Shown one piece after another: positions 1-8,759 of a stretch of DNA of 64,000 nucleotides. The stretch's first letter is position 1, and each line of letters opens with the position of its first letter. The DNA comes from Desulfomicrobium escambiense DSM 10707 (lineage in GTDB: Bacteria; Desulfobacterota; Desulfovibrionia; Desulfovibrionales; Desulfomicrobiaceae): NCBI RefSeq assembly GCF_000428825.1, contig NZ_AUAR01000006.1, positions 1 through 64,000 of the forward strand. The letters run 5' to 3'. Below the pieces are notes generated by a model, which did no database searches, was not told the origin of the DNA, and saw only the letters and a program-made list of their open reading frames with translations. Made by a program: the position numbers and the translations under genes.

Positions 1-200
1 AGGGTGCGGCCATAATAGCCGCTGCGATAGCCCAGACGGCCCTCTGTGCGCTCACCCTTGGATGCTCCAAGGGCTGCGTCCATCTCGGCCTCCAACGTTT
101 GCTGGACAACCGCACGCACGAGTTCCTTCAAAACATCCTGTTCGCCTTCAAGAAGCCCTTTCAGTTCAGACGACGATAGAATAGAATTCTTCCTGACCAT
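1..200 (-). CDS. IS256-family transposase, N-terminal fragment (cut by window edge)
   Basis: The minus strand reads from an ATG at 198-200, behind a GGGAGGAG ribosome site, into about 66 residues that run off the left edge. The segment has the N-terminal hallmark of mutator/IS256 transposases: a short helical lead, then an LEAEMDAALGASKGER block followed by RLGYRSGYYGRT. The DDE catalytic core lies outside the window. Upstream, the motif TGTGCGGGATCTTC on the minus strand (about 272-285) resembles the ends of this IS family, so the element boundary is probably near 285-290, but the matching inverted repeat cannot be seen. Intactness cannot be judged. The bases from there to 461 hold no gene that I can support. 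Confidence 0.85.
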   Translation of the reverse strand, partial: MVRKNSILSSSELKGLLEGEQDVLKELVRAVVQQTLEAEMDAALGASKGERTEGRLGYRSGYYGRT

Positions 201-461
201 GGCAGACTCCTCCCGGAGTTGTGGATTGGTGGTACAACCCACACATGCCATGGTCTTTCTTTTTGCTGAAGATCCCGCACACTACCCCGTCTCCCTCGCC
301 AGGGGGGATGCGACATTACGTCACACAGCTCCTTCTCATGCGGGCAAACAGTTCTGTTGCCGGAAAATCGAGACAAACCGCAAGACCACTCTCACGTCGT
401 CCTTCTTGCCAAACAAGGACACTGCAGCTACGTGAGTTGATAGTAAACCCGGGAGTGGCTT

Positions 462-3400
462 ATGATACCGTTTCTTGCTTCATGGAAATTTCTGAAGTCG
501 TGGCAGAAAGTCCTGATTTCAATCTTCAGTTGCCTTGCATTGTACGCTGCGTTCGGTTTTTTTCTTCTCCCCCCGATTGTCCGATACGTTCTTGTGGAAA
601 AGGTTTCCCCGGCACTGCACCGTTCTGTTGACGCTCGAGAAATCCGCTTCAATCCCTTCACGCTGACTGCCGACATCACGGGTTTCACCATCGCTGAAAA
701 GGATGACGATGGCCAGTTCGTGGCCTTCGACGCCCTGCACGCCGACCTCGAGCTCAGCTCTCTGATTCGCCTGGCCATCGTCGTGCGCGACCTGAAACTG
801 GACGGTCCGCGCATCAATATCCGCCTCGACGGGGAAGGCCGCACCAACTTCGCAGATCTGCAGGGCGACACGCAGGAGACAGGCTCCGAAAAATCCGCGC
901 CCCTCATCGTGCCCCTGATCATCGAGCCCATCTCCATCGGCAACGGCACCATCATCTTCGAGGACCAGGCCCGGGGCGTGACGCATGTCGTCGATGAAAT
1001 CAATTTCCTGGTGCCCCAGTTCTCCTCGCGCAAGAAGGACTGGACGACCTTCATGACCCCGACCCTGTCCTTCCGGGCCAACGGAGCTCCGTTCAACCTC
1101 GAAGGCAAGACCATCCCCTTCGACGATTCCCTGAAGACCGAGTTCGAACTGAACGTCATGGACCTCGGCCTGCCCCAGTACTGGGCGTACGCACTGGCCA
1201 ACGAAAACCTCCAGTTGGCCAAGGGAACCTTGAGCCTCGAAAACAAGCTCGTCTTCGAGCGGCACGAGGACAGTTTGCCGACCTTTTCCCTGCAGGGCAC
1301 CGTCACCGGGCGCGACATCGAACTGACGGACAACGGGGAACCCGTCCTCTCGGCGGCCAGCACGGAAATCGTCCTGGACGACATCTCCATCCTGAACCTT
1401 GAGCTCGGACTGCGCTCCGTCAGCCTGGAAAGCCCGTTCATCAAGCTCGTGCGCAAAAAGGACGGCAGCCTGAACTGGATGGGCTACTTCACCCGCGAGC
1501 CGGCCCCGTCAAACGCGACAGCGGCAAACGGCAGCGTGTCGCCGAAAGCGGAAAACGCCACCGCGGGAACCGAAATCGCGGCAGCCGGAATGGGGAACGC
1601 CACGCAAGCCACGGCCAACGCGACCGCGCAGGCGGGCAACGCCACTGCCGCCGAAACTGCGCAACAGCCAGCCAGGACTCTGCTCCTGCAGATTCCCGAA
1701 GTGCGGCTCACGGACGGCCGTGTCCTGTTCAGGGACGAGACCATGCCCACCCCCTTCACCAAGGAAGTGCAGAAGCTTGACGTGACCGTCACCGACCTGA
1801 GCACGGCCGCCAACGCGACCACCCAGGCGGCGGTGCGGGCCCTGACGGCCGACGGCGAGGAGATCGGCGTGGAAGGGTCCTTCTCCGTCTCACCCATTCA
1901 GGCCAAGGCCCGCGTCGAGGCGCGCAATCTCGACATCCCCTCCTACTCGCCCTTCTTCCGGGACGCCCTACCCATGACCCTGGCCGCGGCCAAGGCCGAC
2001 GCTTCCGTAAACCTGATCCTGGACACCGCCAGCGCCGCCCCGCGCCTGGAAAATTCCAGGGTCGAGGTGCGCGGGCTGGCCCTCAAGGCCAAGGGCGACG
2101 CGGGCGACGTGCAACTCGGCAAGACGGCTTTGGACGGCATCTTCGTCGACATGGCCGGGCGCGAGGTCCGTACGGGCGTCCTCACCCTGGCCGACGCATC
2201 CGTAACCACGGGCGTGGACGCCGCAGGCCGCGCGACCCTCGTGGCCGCCCTGGCCGCGCCCTCGACATCGGCCCCGACCAAGCCGGCCGGCAACGCCGCG
2301 ACGAGCGTTGCGCCGGCCTGGAAAATCGCGAGCGGCGGAGCGGCCGTGTCCGATGTCCGCCTGCTGCTGTCCGGAAAGAAGGATGCCCCGATCCGCGTTA
2401 GCGCCCTGAAGGTCGGCCCCGTGAACGTGGACACGGCAAAGACGGCCGTGACCGTCGGCCCAGTGGACCTGTCGCTGAACCTCGACGTCGTCCGCGAGAA
2501 GGACGGGGCCATCGACCTGGCCAAGCTTTTCGCCCCGCAGGAATCCGCCTCCGGCAAGCCTGCGCCCAAGAGCTCCTCCCCGGCCTGGAGCGTTGCCGTG
2601 GAACAGTTCTCCCTGTCCGGGTCCGGCGTCTCCCTCACGGACCAGACCCTTGCCCAACCCTCGCACTTGGAGGTGGACCAGATATCCGTCCTGACGAAAA
2701 ACCTGTCCACGGACTTGGCCAAGGCCATCCCCCTGACCCTGTCCTGCCGCGTGGAGGAAACCGGGACCATCAAGGCGAGCGGCGACATCGTGCCCTCGAC
2801 CATGATCACCAAAGGGACCATCGATCTCTCCCGCATCCCCCTGTCCGTGGCCTCGGCCTACGTGGCCGACGCAGCCTCGGTGGATATCCCGTCCGGACGG
2901 CTCGGCGGCAAGCTGAACTGGCGCATGGGCGGCAAGGGCAAGGACCAGCTCTCCGGCTCCCTGAGAATCGATGACCTTCGCGTCACGGAAGGCCGGTCGA
3001 AAGCGGAAATCCTCGGCTTCAAGGCCCTGGACGTCTCGCAACTCGCCCTGCAGCTCTCACCGCTGGCCCTGAGCATCCGGGAAGTGGAACTCGTGGAGCC
3101 GCGCGCAGGTTTCGTCATCGACGCCCAGGGCCGCACCACCCTGGACCGCATCGCGCCGCCTTCAAAGAAACCCGCCAAGACGCAGCCGCAGAAGGCGGAA
3201 AAGTCCGAAGGCCTCACGTCCCTGGACATCGCGAGCTTCGCGCTCAAACAGGGCCGCTTCACCTTCGCCGACCAGACTCTCTCGCCGCAGTTTGCCTCCG
3301 TCGTCTCCCCGGTGGACCTTAACGTGCGCGGCATCTCCCTCGACCCGCAGAAACGGGCGGAGCTCGAACTCTCCGCGGTCGTGGACGGCTCGGCGGCCGT

Positions 3401-4400
3401 CAACGCCTCCGGCTGGATCAGCCCCCTGAAGGACCCGGTTCAAACCAACAGCACCGTGACGCTGCGCAACCTCGACCTGGTCGGCCTCTCGCCCTACTCC
3501 GCGAAATTCATCGCCTACCCCGTGGCCCAGGGCCAGCTCGACTGGGACATGAATGTCAGCACCGACGGCAGTAACCTGGCCATGCGCAACGCCATCAAGG
3601 CCCGCCGGCTCGAACTCGGCGACAAGGTCGAATCGCCCGACGCGGCCGACGTGCCGGTCAAGCTGGGCCTGGCCCTGCTGCGGGACATGTCCGGCAACAT
3701 CGCCATCAACCTCCCGGTCAAGGGCGACCTGAACGACCCGCAGTTCAGCATCGGCGGCATCGTCATGCAGGCTTTCCTGGGGCTTATCGTCAAGGCCGTG
3801 GCCTCGCCCTTCACCCTGCTGGCGAGCCTGGTGCCCGAGGGCGCGGGAGACGTGAGCAAGCTGGCCTTCCCTGCCGGGCTGGCCACCCCGTCCGAGGAAA
3901 CCACGAAGGGAATACAGGCCCTGGCCGACATCCTGAAGCAGCGCCCGGGTCTGAGCATCTCCATCGTCGGGCGCGCCGACCCGGTGGCGGACCGGAAGGC
4001 CATGGCCGACAGACAATTCCGGCGCAAGCTGCAGGTCATCAAGTACGACGACCTGTCGCGCAAAGAGCGCGAGCAAACCGTGCCGGAGGAACTGGAGATC
4101 ACGGACGAGGAGTATGCGGACCTGCTCTGGGAGGCCTACAAGGACGAACCCGTCGAGAAGGAGAAGAACGCCATCGGCATGCACAGGGAGGTTTCGCGCG
4201 AGGTGCAGGAAGCCAAGCTGCGCGAACTCATAAGCGTCACCGACGAGGATCTCGTCAGCCTGGCTGCGAGCCGCGCCGAATTCGTCAAGAACCAACTCGT
4301 ACAGGTTCTCGGCGTGGAGGCCGGACGGGTGTTCATGGGCGGCTCCGGACCGCAGGCCCTGTCCGGCGGCACCGAGGTGACGGTGGAGATCAAAAGCTAG
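462..4400 (+). CDS. Large AsmA-like DUF748 protein, inner-membrane anchored
   Basis: A 1312-residue protein with one N-terminal membrane segment (about residues 17-40) and a long periplasmic body. The segment is followed by the DUF748 signature (APLHRSVDAREIRFNPFTL-like, then a LHADLELSSL stretch), and AsmA/TamB-type beta-rich repeats continue to about residue 1150. The C-terminal part (about 1155-1312) has a GRADPVADRK motif and charged helices reminiscent of an OmpA-like end. AsmA-like proteins are linked to lipid transfer across the periplasm; that role is inferred here from family only. An Ala/Asn/Thr-rich linker at about 347-402 carries many Asn-Ala-Thr triplets. The start follows GGGAG with 6-base spacing. 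The gene appears to stand alone; acpS converges on it from the right. Confidence 0.8.
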   Translation: MIPFLASWKFLKSWQKVLISIFSCLALYAAFGFFLLPPIVRYVLVEKVSPALHRSVDAREIRFNPFTLTADITGFTIAEKDDDGQFVAFDALHADLELSSLIRLAIVVRDLKLDGPRINIRLDGEGRTNFADLQGDTQETGSEKSAPLIVPLIIEPISIGNGTIIFEDQARGVTHVVDEINFLVPQFSSRKKDWTTFMTPTLSFRANGAPFNLEGKTIPFDDSLKTEFELNVMDLGLPQYWAYALANENLQLAKGTLSLENKLVFERHEDSLPTFSLQGTVTGRDIELTDNGEPVLSAASTEIVLDDISILNLELGLRSVSLESPFIKLVRKKDGSLNWMGYFTREPAPSNATAANGSVSPKAENATAGTEIAAAGMGNATQATANATAQAGNATAAETAQQPARTLLLQIPEVRLTDGRVLFRDETMPTPFTKEVQKLDVTVTDLSTAANATTQAAVRALTADGEEIGVEGSFSVSPIQAKARVEARNLDIPSYSPFFRDALPMTLAAAKADASVNLILDTASAAPRLENSRVEVRGLALKAKGDAGDVQLGKTALDGIFVDMAGREVRTGVLTLADASVTTGVDAAGRATLVAALAAPSTSAPTKPAGNAATSVAPAWKIASGGAAVSDVRLLLSGKKDAPIRVSALKVGPVNVDTAKTAVTVGPVDLSLNLDVVREKDGAIDLAKLFAPQESASGKPAPKSSSPAWSVAVEQFSLSGSGVSLTDQTLAQPSHLEVDQISVLTKNLSTDLAKAIPLTLSCRVEETGTIKASGDIVPSTMITKGTIDLSRIPLSVASAYVADAASVDIPSGRLGGKLNWRMGGKGKDQLSGSLRIDDLRVTEGRSKAEILGFKALDVSQLALQLSPLALSIREVELVEPRAGFVIDAQGRTTLDRIAPPSKKPAKTQPQKAEKSEGLTSLDIASFALKQGRFTFADQTLSPQFASVVSPVDLNVRGISLDPQKRAELELSAVVDGSAAVNASGWISPLKDPVQTNSTVTLRNLDLVGLSPYSAKFIAYPVAQGQLDWDMNVSTDGSNLAMRNAIKARRLELGDKVESPDAADVPVKLGLALLRDMSGNIAINLPVKGDLNDPQFSIGGIVMQAFLGLIVKAVASPFTLLASLVPEGAGDVSKLAFPAGLATPSEETTKGIQALADILKQRPGLSISIVGRADPVADRKAMADRQFRRKLQVIKYDDLSRKEREQTVPEELEITDEEYADLLWEAYKDEPVEKEKNAIGMHREVSREVQEAKLRELISVTDEDLVSLAASRAEFVKNQLVQVLGVEAGRVFMGGSGPQALSGGTEVTVEIKS

Positions 4401-4411
4401 GGCCGAAGCGC

Positions 4412-4783
4412 TCAGGCTTCGAGGATGACTACGGCCACGGCGTTGTCGCGGCCGTGGGAGATGGAGAGGTGGGCGCGTGCCGCCCCCAGTTCGCGGAACC
4501 TGGCCTGTGCGGCGTTGTGGAAATGGATGGTCGGCTTGCCGAGGTCGTCGGAGCGCACCTCGATGTCCTGAAAGGTGACGCCCTGGCTGAAGCCCGTGCC
4601 CAGGGCCTTGGACGCGGCCTCCTTGGCCGCGAAGCGCGAAGCCAGGAAAGGGACGGCGTTGCCGGGCATGGCCGAGGATTCGGCCGCAGTGAGGATGCGG
4701 GCACAGAACTTCCCGCCGAACCTTTCATAGGAACGCGCGATCCTGTCCAGCTCCGCGATGTCGATGCCCACGCCGATGATCAT
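4412..4783 (-). CDS. acpS: Holo-[acyl-carrier-protein] synthase
   Basis: A 123-residue protein of normal length for AcpS, which transfers 4'-phosphopantetheine from CoA to the serine of apo-ACP in the cytoplasm. It begins with the GVGIDIAELDRI metal-binding motif and contains the second family motif FAAKEAASKALGTG, whose acidic residue completes the Mg site; HLSISH follows near the end. It lies downstream of ssb on the same strand but after a strong terminator, so it is probably transcribed from its own weak start or by read-through. Together with fabI at 26.3 kb it is one of two ordinary fatty-acid genes in the window. Confidence 0.95.
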   Translation of the reverse strand: MIIGVGIDIAELDRIARSYERFGGKFCARILTAAESSAMPGNAVPFLASRFAAKEAASKALGTGFSQGVTFQDIEVRSDDLGKPTIHFHNAAQARFRELGAARAHLSISHGRDNAVAVVILEA

Positions 4784-4837
4784 GCCCCAAGCCGCCGATG
4801 TCTGCCCCGGGTCTCCGGGGTCATTGCCAGGAAAAAA

Positions 4838-4864
4838 AGCCAGACGGGCCGAACCCGTCTGGCT
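4838..4864 (-). terminator. Rho-independent terminator of the ssb operon
   Basis: An 11-bp perfect stem (AGCCAGACGGG pairing with CCCGTCTGGCT) with a 5-base loop; on the minus strand it is followed by a T run (complement of 4832-4838). It sits 32 bases beyond the ssb stop and before acpS. Confidence 0.9.
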
Positions 4865-4895
4865 TTGTCATGCCATGGTTTCAAACCGTCCCAAC

Positions 4896-5372
<477 letters not shown>

Positions 5373-5399
5373 GTCGTCTCCTCGTATGTTGTCGGCCGC

Positions 5400-5750
5400 C
5401 TACGGTTTGGCGACCCGCTTTTCCAGTTCGCCGAGGCCTTCCTCGATCCGGTCCGTGGCCTGATTGGCGGCCTGCGGATCCCAGTCGGCCAGTCGGGCCT
5501 GCATGTCCTTGACGTCCTTCACGACCCTGGGCAGCCCCTCTTCCAGGAGCCTGCGGACCTCGTCGGGAACGTCCCCGAACTGATACAGGTCATCGAGAGC
5601 CCTGACAAGTTCGAGGACACCCTTCATCTCGTGCGGGAACCCGGGCGTGTTGTCCTCGAAGGCCAGTTTCCACAGTAAGGGCCAGGCCTTACGGACATCA
5701 TCCTCTGCATACGTATAGGCCAGGACGCGGACCTGCAGCACCCTGCCCAT
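5400..5750 (-). CDS. Small conserved-looking protein of unknown function
   Basis: A 116-residue helical, acidic protein that I do not recognise. I chose the start MGRVLQVRVLAY because its ATG overlaps the stop of the upstream biotinyl-like gene as TGATG, implying translational coupling; an in-frame ATG six codons earlier has no such support. The protein has no signal peptide or membrane segment, two Trp in its first half (KAWPLLWKLAF, then DWD later) and heptad-like Leu/Glu spacing toward the end. Its fixed position between the carboxylase genes and ssb suggests an accessory or housekeeping role, but nothing specific can be claimed. Confidence 0.7.
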   Translation of the reverse strand: MGRVLQVRVLAYTYAEDDVRKAWPLLWKLAFEDNTPGFPHEMKGVLELVRALDDLYQFGDVPDEVRRLLEEGLPRVVKDVKDMQARLADWDPQAANQATDRIEEGLGELEKRVAKP

Positions 5751-6400
5751 CAGTCCCGCTCCTCCCACTCGCTCTGGATGCGGCTGACGACCTCCTGGAT
5801 CTGGCCCAGCTGGCTCTCGGGACAGACGCCGATGAGGGGGGCGTCGCGGTCCACGGAGTCGTTGGTCTCGAAGTAGACCGCGTAGATGATGCCGCCGGGA
5901 CCGGCGTAACGCACCGAGGTTTCGCGCTTCATACGCGAGAGGATGAACAGTTCCATGCCGTCCTCGACGTGCACGGTCTGGCTGCCCTTGGTCTTGATCT
6001 TGATGTCCACTTCCGGGAAGAAGTAGTACTTGCCCTTCTCCGGCGCCAGGAAGAGGGACAGGGAGCGGCGCAGGATGCGGGCGATGACCTCCTCCTTGGT
6101 CAGGAAGTGGCGTATGGTCATGAGCTCCTGGCCGGCTTGCACGAACTGGCCGTTCCGCACGTCGCCCAGGAACATGACCTCGCCCTTCTGCGGGGCGTTG
6201 ATGGGGCGCTTGACCTGCTCGCGTTCGAGCCTGGCCAGAAGCGTGCCCGGCACCTCCTTCCAGGTGCCGCCGGGGCCGACCACGCGCACCCCGGGCTCGC
6301 TGGCCACGAACTCCACCTTGCCGCTGTGGGGCGCCCGGATGACGATCTTCTCGTAGGGCTCCTCGCGCAGCTCACGAAGCAATTCTTTGACGTCTATCAC
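5750..6400 (-). CDS. Biotin/lipoyl-attachment-like protein with degenerate biotin motif
   Basis: A 216-residue protein with two hammerhead-like segments. The first (about residues 18-100) contains RAPHSGKVEF and NAPQKGEVMFLGDV and has no attachment lysine. The second (about 145-195) matches the biotinyl-domain plan: a GMELFILSRMKRETSVRY hairpin, then AGPGGIIYAVYFETNDSV and APLIGV. The lysine aligned with the biotinylated Lys is K158, but the usual AMKM tetrapeptide is RMKR. The gene lies 9 bases after the fused carboxyltransferase and overlaps the next gene by one base. By context it is the carrier subunit of the carboxylase. Whether K158 is biotinylated is open; a pure scaffold role is the alternative. 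Confidence 0.75.
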   Translation of the reverse strand: MIDVKELLRELREEPYEKIVIRAPHSGKVEFVASEPGVRVVGPGGTWKEVPGTLLARLEREQVKRPINAPQKGEVMFLGDVRNGQFVQAGQELMTIRHFLTKEEVIARILRRSLSLFLAPEKGKYYFFPEVDIKIKTKGSQTVHVEDGMELFILSRMKRETSVRYAGPGGIIYAVYFETNDSVDRDAPLIGVCPESQLGQIQEVVSRIQSEWEERD

Positions 6401-6409
6401 GTACGACTC

Positions 6410-8650
6410 CTATCGGTAGTAAAGGTTGCGGCCGCCCATGGTCTGCAGGGACTGCACGAGGTTCCCGCGGATCTCGCGGCGGTCCCAGATGCCCTGGATG
6501 TGCCCGCGCGACAGGGCCTGGAAGGCGTTATGGTAGTTGGGCGGGATGTCCAGGCCGGTGGTCTCCTTGATGACGCCGGGGCCGGCGAAGCCGATGTTGG
6601 CCGAGCGCACGGCGAACTGGTACGGCGAGCAGCCCAGGAAGCTGGCTACGGGTCCGGCGTAGGAGTTGGTGTCGTAGAGGACCAGGTACAGGCCGCCGGC
6701 CTCGGTGTAGCGGCGCACGGCCAGGGTGCAGCGCGGCATCTGGATGACGCCGTTGACGCCTTCCTGGATGCGGATGCCCGCCGTGCCATGCACGTAGGAC
6801 AGGAAGGGCAGCTGCTTCTTGCGCGCCCGCTCCATGGCCCGGATGAACTTCTCGCCCTCGGCCGCACCGACGCTGCCGCCGCGGAAGGCGCCCATGAACA
6901 TGGCGACCATGACCGTGGTACCCTCAATGCGGGCCTCGAAGGTCATGCAGCCGCACTTGTGGCCCGTCTTGCGCTTGGCCTCGTCGAGCTTGAGATCGAA
7001 GCCCTCGAACTTGAGAGGGTTGGTGGACTCGATCTCCGTGAAGAGCTCGTAGATGGAGCCCGGATCGAAGATGTTGTGCAGGTACCACTGGTATTCCATG
7101 GGGAAGTGGTGGCCGCAGAAGCTGCACACGCCGGCCCACTCGCCGAAGAGGTCCGGGGCCCACTGGTCCAGGCAACCGTGCACGGCGGCGTTGGGACAGG
7201 GCAAGGCGCGATCCAGCTTGGCCTGGGGGCTGACGTACTGCCACTTGCCGCTGTTCTGGGCACCATCGTCCCAAACCGACAGGGAGGTCAGACCGGCCTT
7301 GTCCACGTCCTTCTTGTCCTTGCCGAAGGACAGCTTGGACGTGATGGCGTTCCAAAGCTTCGTCGAGCGCCCGACCACGACCTGCATCTCGGCGTGCATG
7401 TCCTCGGCCAGCTCCGTGACCTTCTTGTGCTGCTTCCCGAAGAGGTCGTAGCGGAAGTAGGAATAGAGGGAGGAGAAGAGTTCGCTGGTCCACTCGCTGC
7501 CGCGGCTGAACCAGTGGCGCTTGTCGAGGTAGGCGTGCTGGGCCATGCGACGGAACTTCATGTAGCGCGTCCAGAGCAGGCGCTCCTTGGCGCGGGTATT
7601 GAGGCTCCAGCGCACGTACACGTCGGCGCCCTTGTGGCGCTTCAGGGCGATGGAACGGAAGAGGCGCATGCCGCTGACGTTCAGCACGATCTCGTCCGTG
7701 GAGGCGATGACGGATTTGCGCAGCTTGCGGAAGAAGTCGTAGTGCTCGGGCCGGGCGCCAAGCTCCGGCTCATTGATCTTCCAGTCGATGTAGCCGTTGG
7801 CGCGGTTGTCGTCGGCCGTGATCTTGAGCTGCTTGGCGCAGTGCTCGATGAGCTTCGCCTCCGCGCGCTGCCCGCCGCGCAGGCGCCCTTCAATGGCCGC
7901 CGCGCCCTCTGGCGAGATGACCGAGTAGTAGCCGTGGGACATCATGATGCGCGTGTCGGCCAGGCCGATGGCCTCGGCGCCGCCGGAGCCGCCCTCGGAG
8001 ATGACGGCCACGATGGGCACCTTGAGCCCGGCCATCTCGTAGAGGTTCTTGGCGATCTGCTGCGCCGCCCCGGGGTAGTCCTCGATGGGGTAGGAGCCCG
8101 GCGTGAAGATATAGGTATGGATCGGGATGTTCTCGGTCTCGGCGACCTTCATGTAGTGCAGGGCCTTGGCGTTGCCCCAGGGCTTGACGGAGCCGCCGTT
8201 GCGGAACTCCTGCCCGTGCCCCTTCTCCTGGCCAATGACCATGACGGCCTGGTTGTGGACCTTCTTGCCGCGGCGGCGGGTGATGTAGGCGCGGGCGATG
8301 AGCATGCTCGGGTCGATGCTGTAGTCGTCCTGGCCTCCGATCTCGGTGTAGTTGTCGTAGACGTTCTCGAGGATGTCCTTGAGGCAGATGCGTTGGGGGT
8401 GGCGCACGATGCGCACCTTGTTCATGGGCGTCAGCTCGCGTTCGAGCTTCTTCTCCAGGAACTTGAACAGCTCCTCCAGGGTCTCCAGCTGGCGGATGGC
8501 CTCCTGCTTGGGCAGGCCGGGCTCGCGGGCCACGTATTCGCCGAGCTTGGCCTCCAGCATGGCCACGTTGGCGTTCTCGTCGGGTCCGAATATGTCCAGA
8601 ATGTACTTCAGGCGGTCCCGAAGCTCCTGTATGCGTTTTTCTATATCCAT
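6410..8650 (-). CDS. Fused carboxyltransferase (AccA-like then AccD-like halves)
   Basis: A 746-residue single-chain carboxyltransferase. The first part (about 1-330) resembles AccA: an N-terminal coiled helical segment, then PGSYPIEDYPGAAQQIAKNL and ISEGGSGGAEAIGLAD, the oxyanion-hole region. After a basic linker (about 330-470) the second half resembles AccD, with Cys clusters (CPNAAVHGC, then VCSFCGHHF) able to bind zinc and the GAFRGGSVGAAEGEKF and GIRIQEGVNGV blocks. The halves are in alpha-beta order, whereas E. coli has separate proteins. It would move CO2 from carboxybiotin to an acyl-CoA, most simply acetyl-CoA to malonyl-CoA. No clear ribosome site is seen before the ATG. A perfect GCCGGAAATTCCGGC palindrome lies upstream at 8692-8706. 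Confidence 0.85.
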   Translation of the reverse strand: MDIEKRIQELRDRLKYILDIFGPDENANVAMLEAKLGEYVAREPGLPKQEAIRQLETLEELFKFLEKKLERELTPMNKVRIVRHPQRICLKDILENVYDNYTEIGGQDDYSIDPSMLIARAYITRRRGKKVHNQAVMVIGQEKGHGQEFRNGGSVKPWGNAKALHYMKVAETENIPIHTYIFTPGSYPIEDYPGAAQQIAKNLYEMAGLKVPIVAVISEGGSGGAEAIGLADTRIMMSHGYYSVISPEGAAAIEGRLRGGQRAEAKLIEHCAKQLKITADDNRANGYIDWKINEPELGARPEHYDFFRKLRKSVIASTDEIVLNVSGMRLFRSIALKRHKGADVYVRWSLNTRAKERLLWTRYMKFRRMAQHAYLDKRHWFSRGSEWTSELFSSLYSYFRYDLFGKQHKKVTELAEDMHAEMQVVVGRSTKLWNAITSKLSFGKDKKDVDKAGLTSLSVWDDGAQNSGKWQYVSPQAKLDRALPCPNAAVHGCLDQWAPDLFGEWAGVCSFCGHHFPMEYQWYLHNIFDPGSIYELFTEIESTNPLKFEGFDLKLDEAKRKTGHKCGCMTFEARIEGTTVMVAMFMGAFRGGSVGAAEGEKFIRAMERARKKQLPFLSYVHGTAGIRIQEGVNGVIQMPRCTLAVRRYTEAGGLYLVLYDTNSYAGPVASFLGCSPYQFAVRSANIGFAGPGVIKETTGLDIPPNYHNAFQALSRGHIQGIWDRREIRGNLVQSLQTMGGRNLYYR

Positions 8651-8759
8651 AATGAGTGCGCGAATGCCTCGCAGGCTTGGGTTATGCCGGAATTTCCGGC
8701 GTCGCTTGAGCGCTTAATCAGTTTCCGGCGCGGTCGAAATCAGGGCGCGATGCGGTGCC

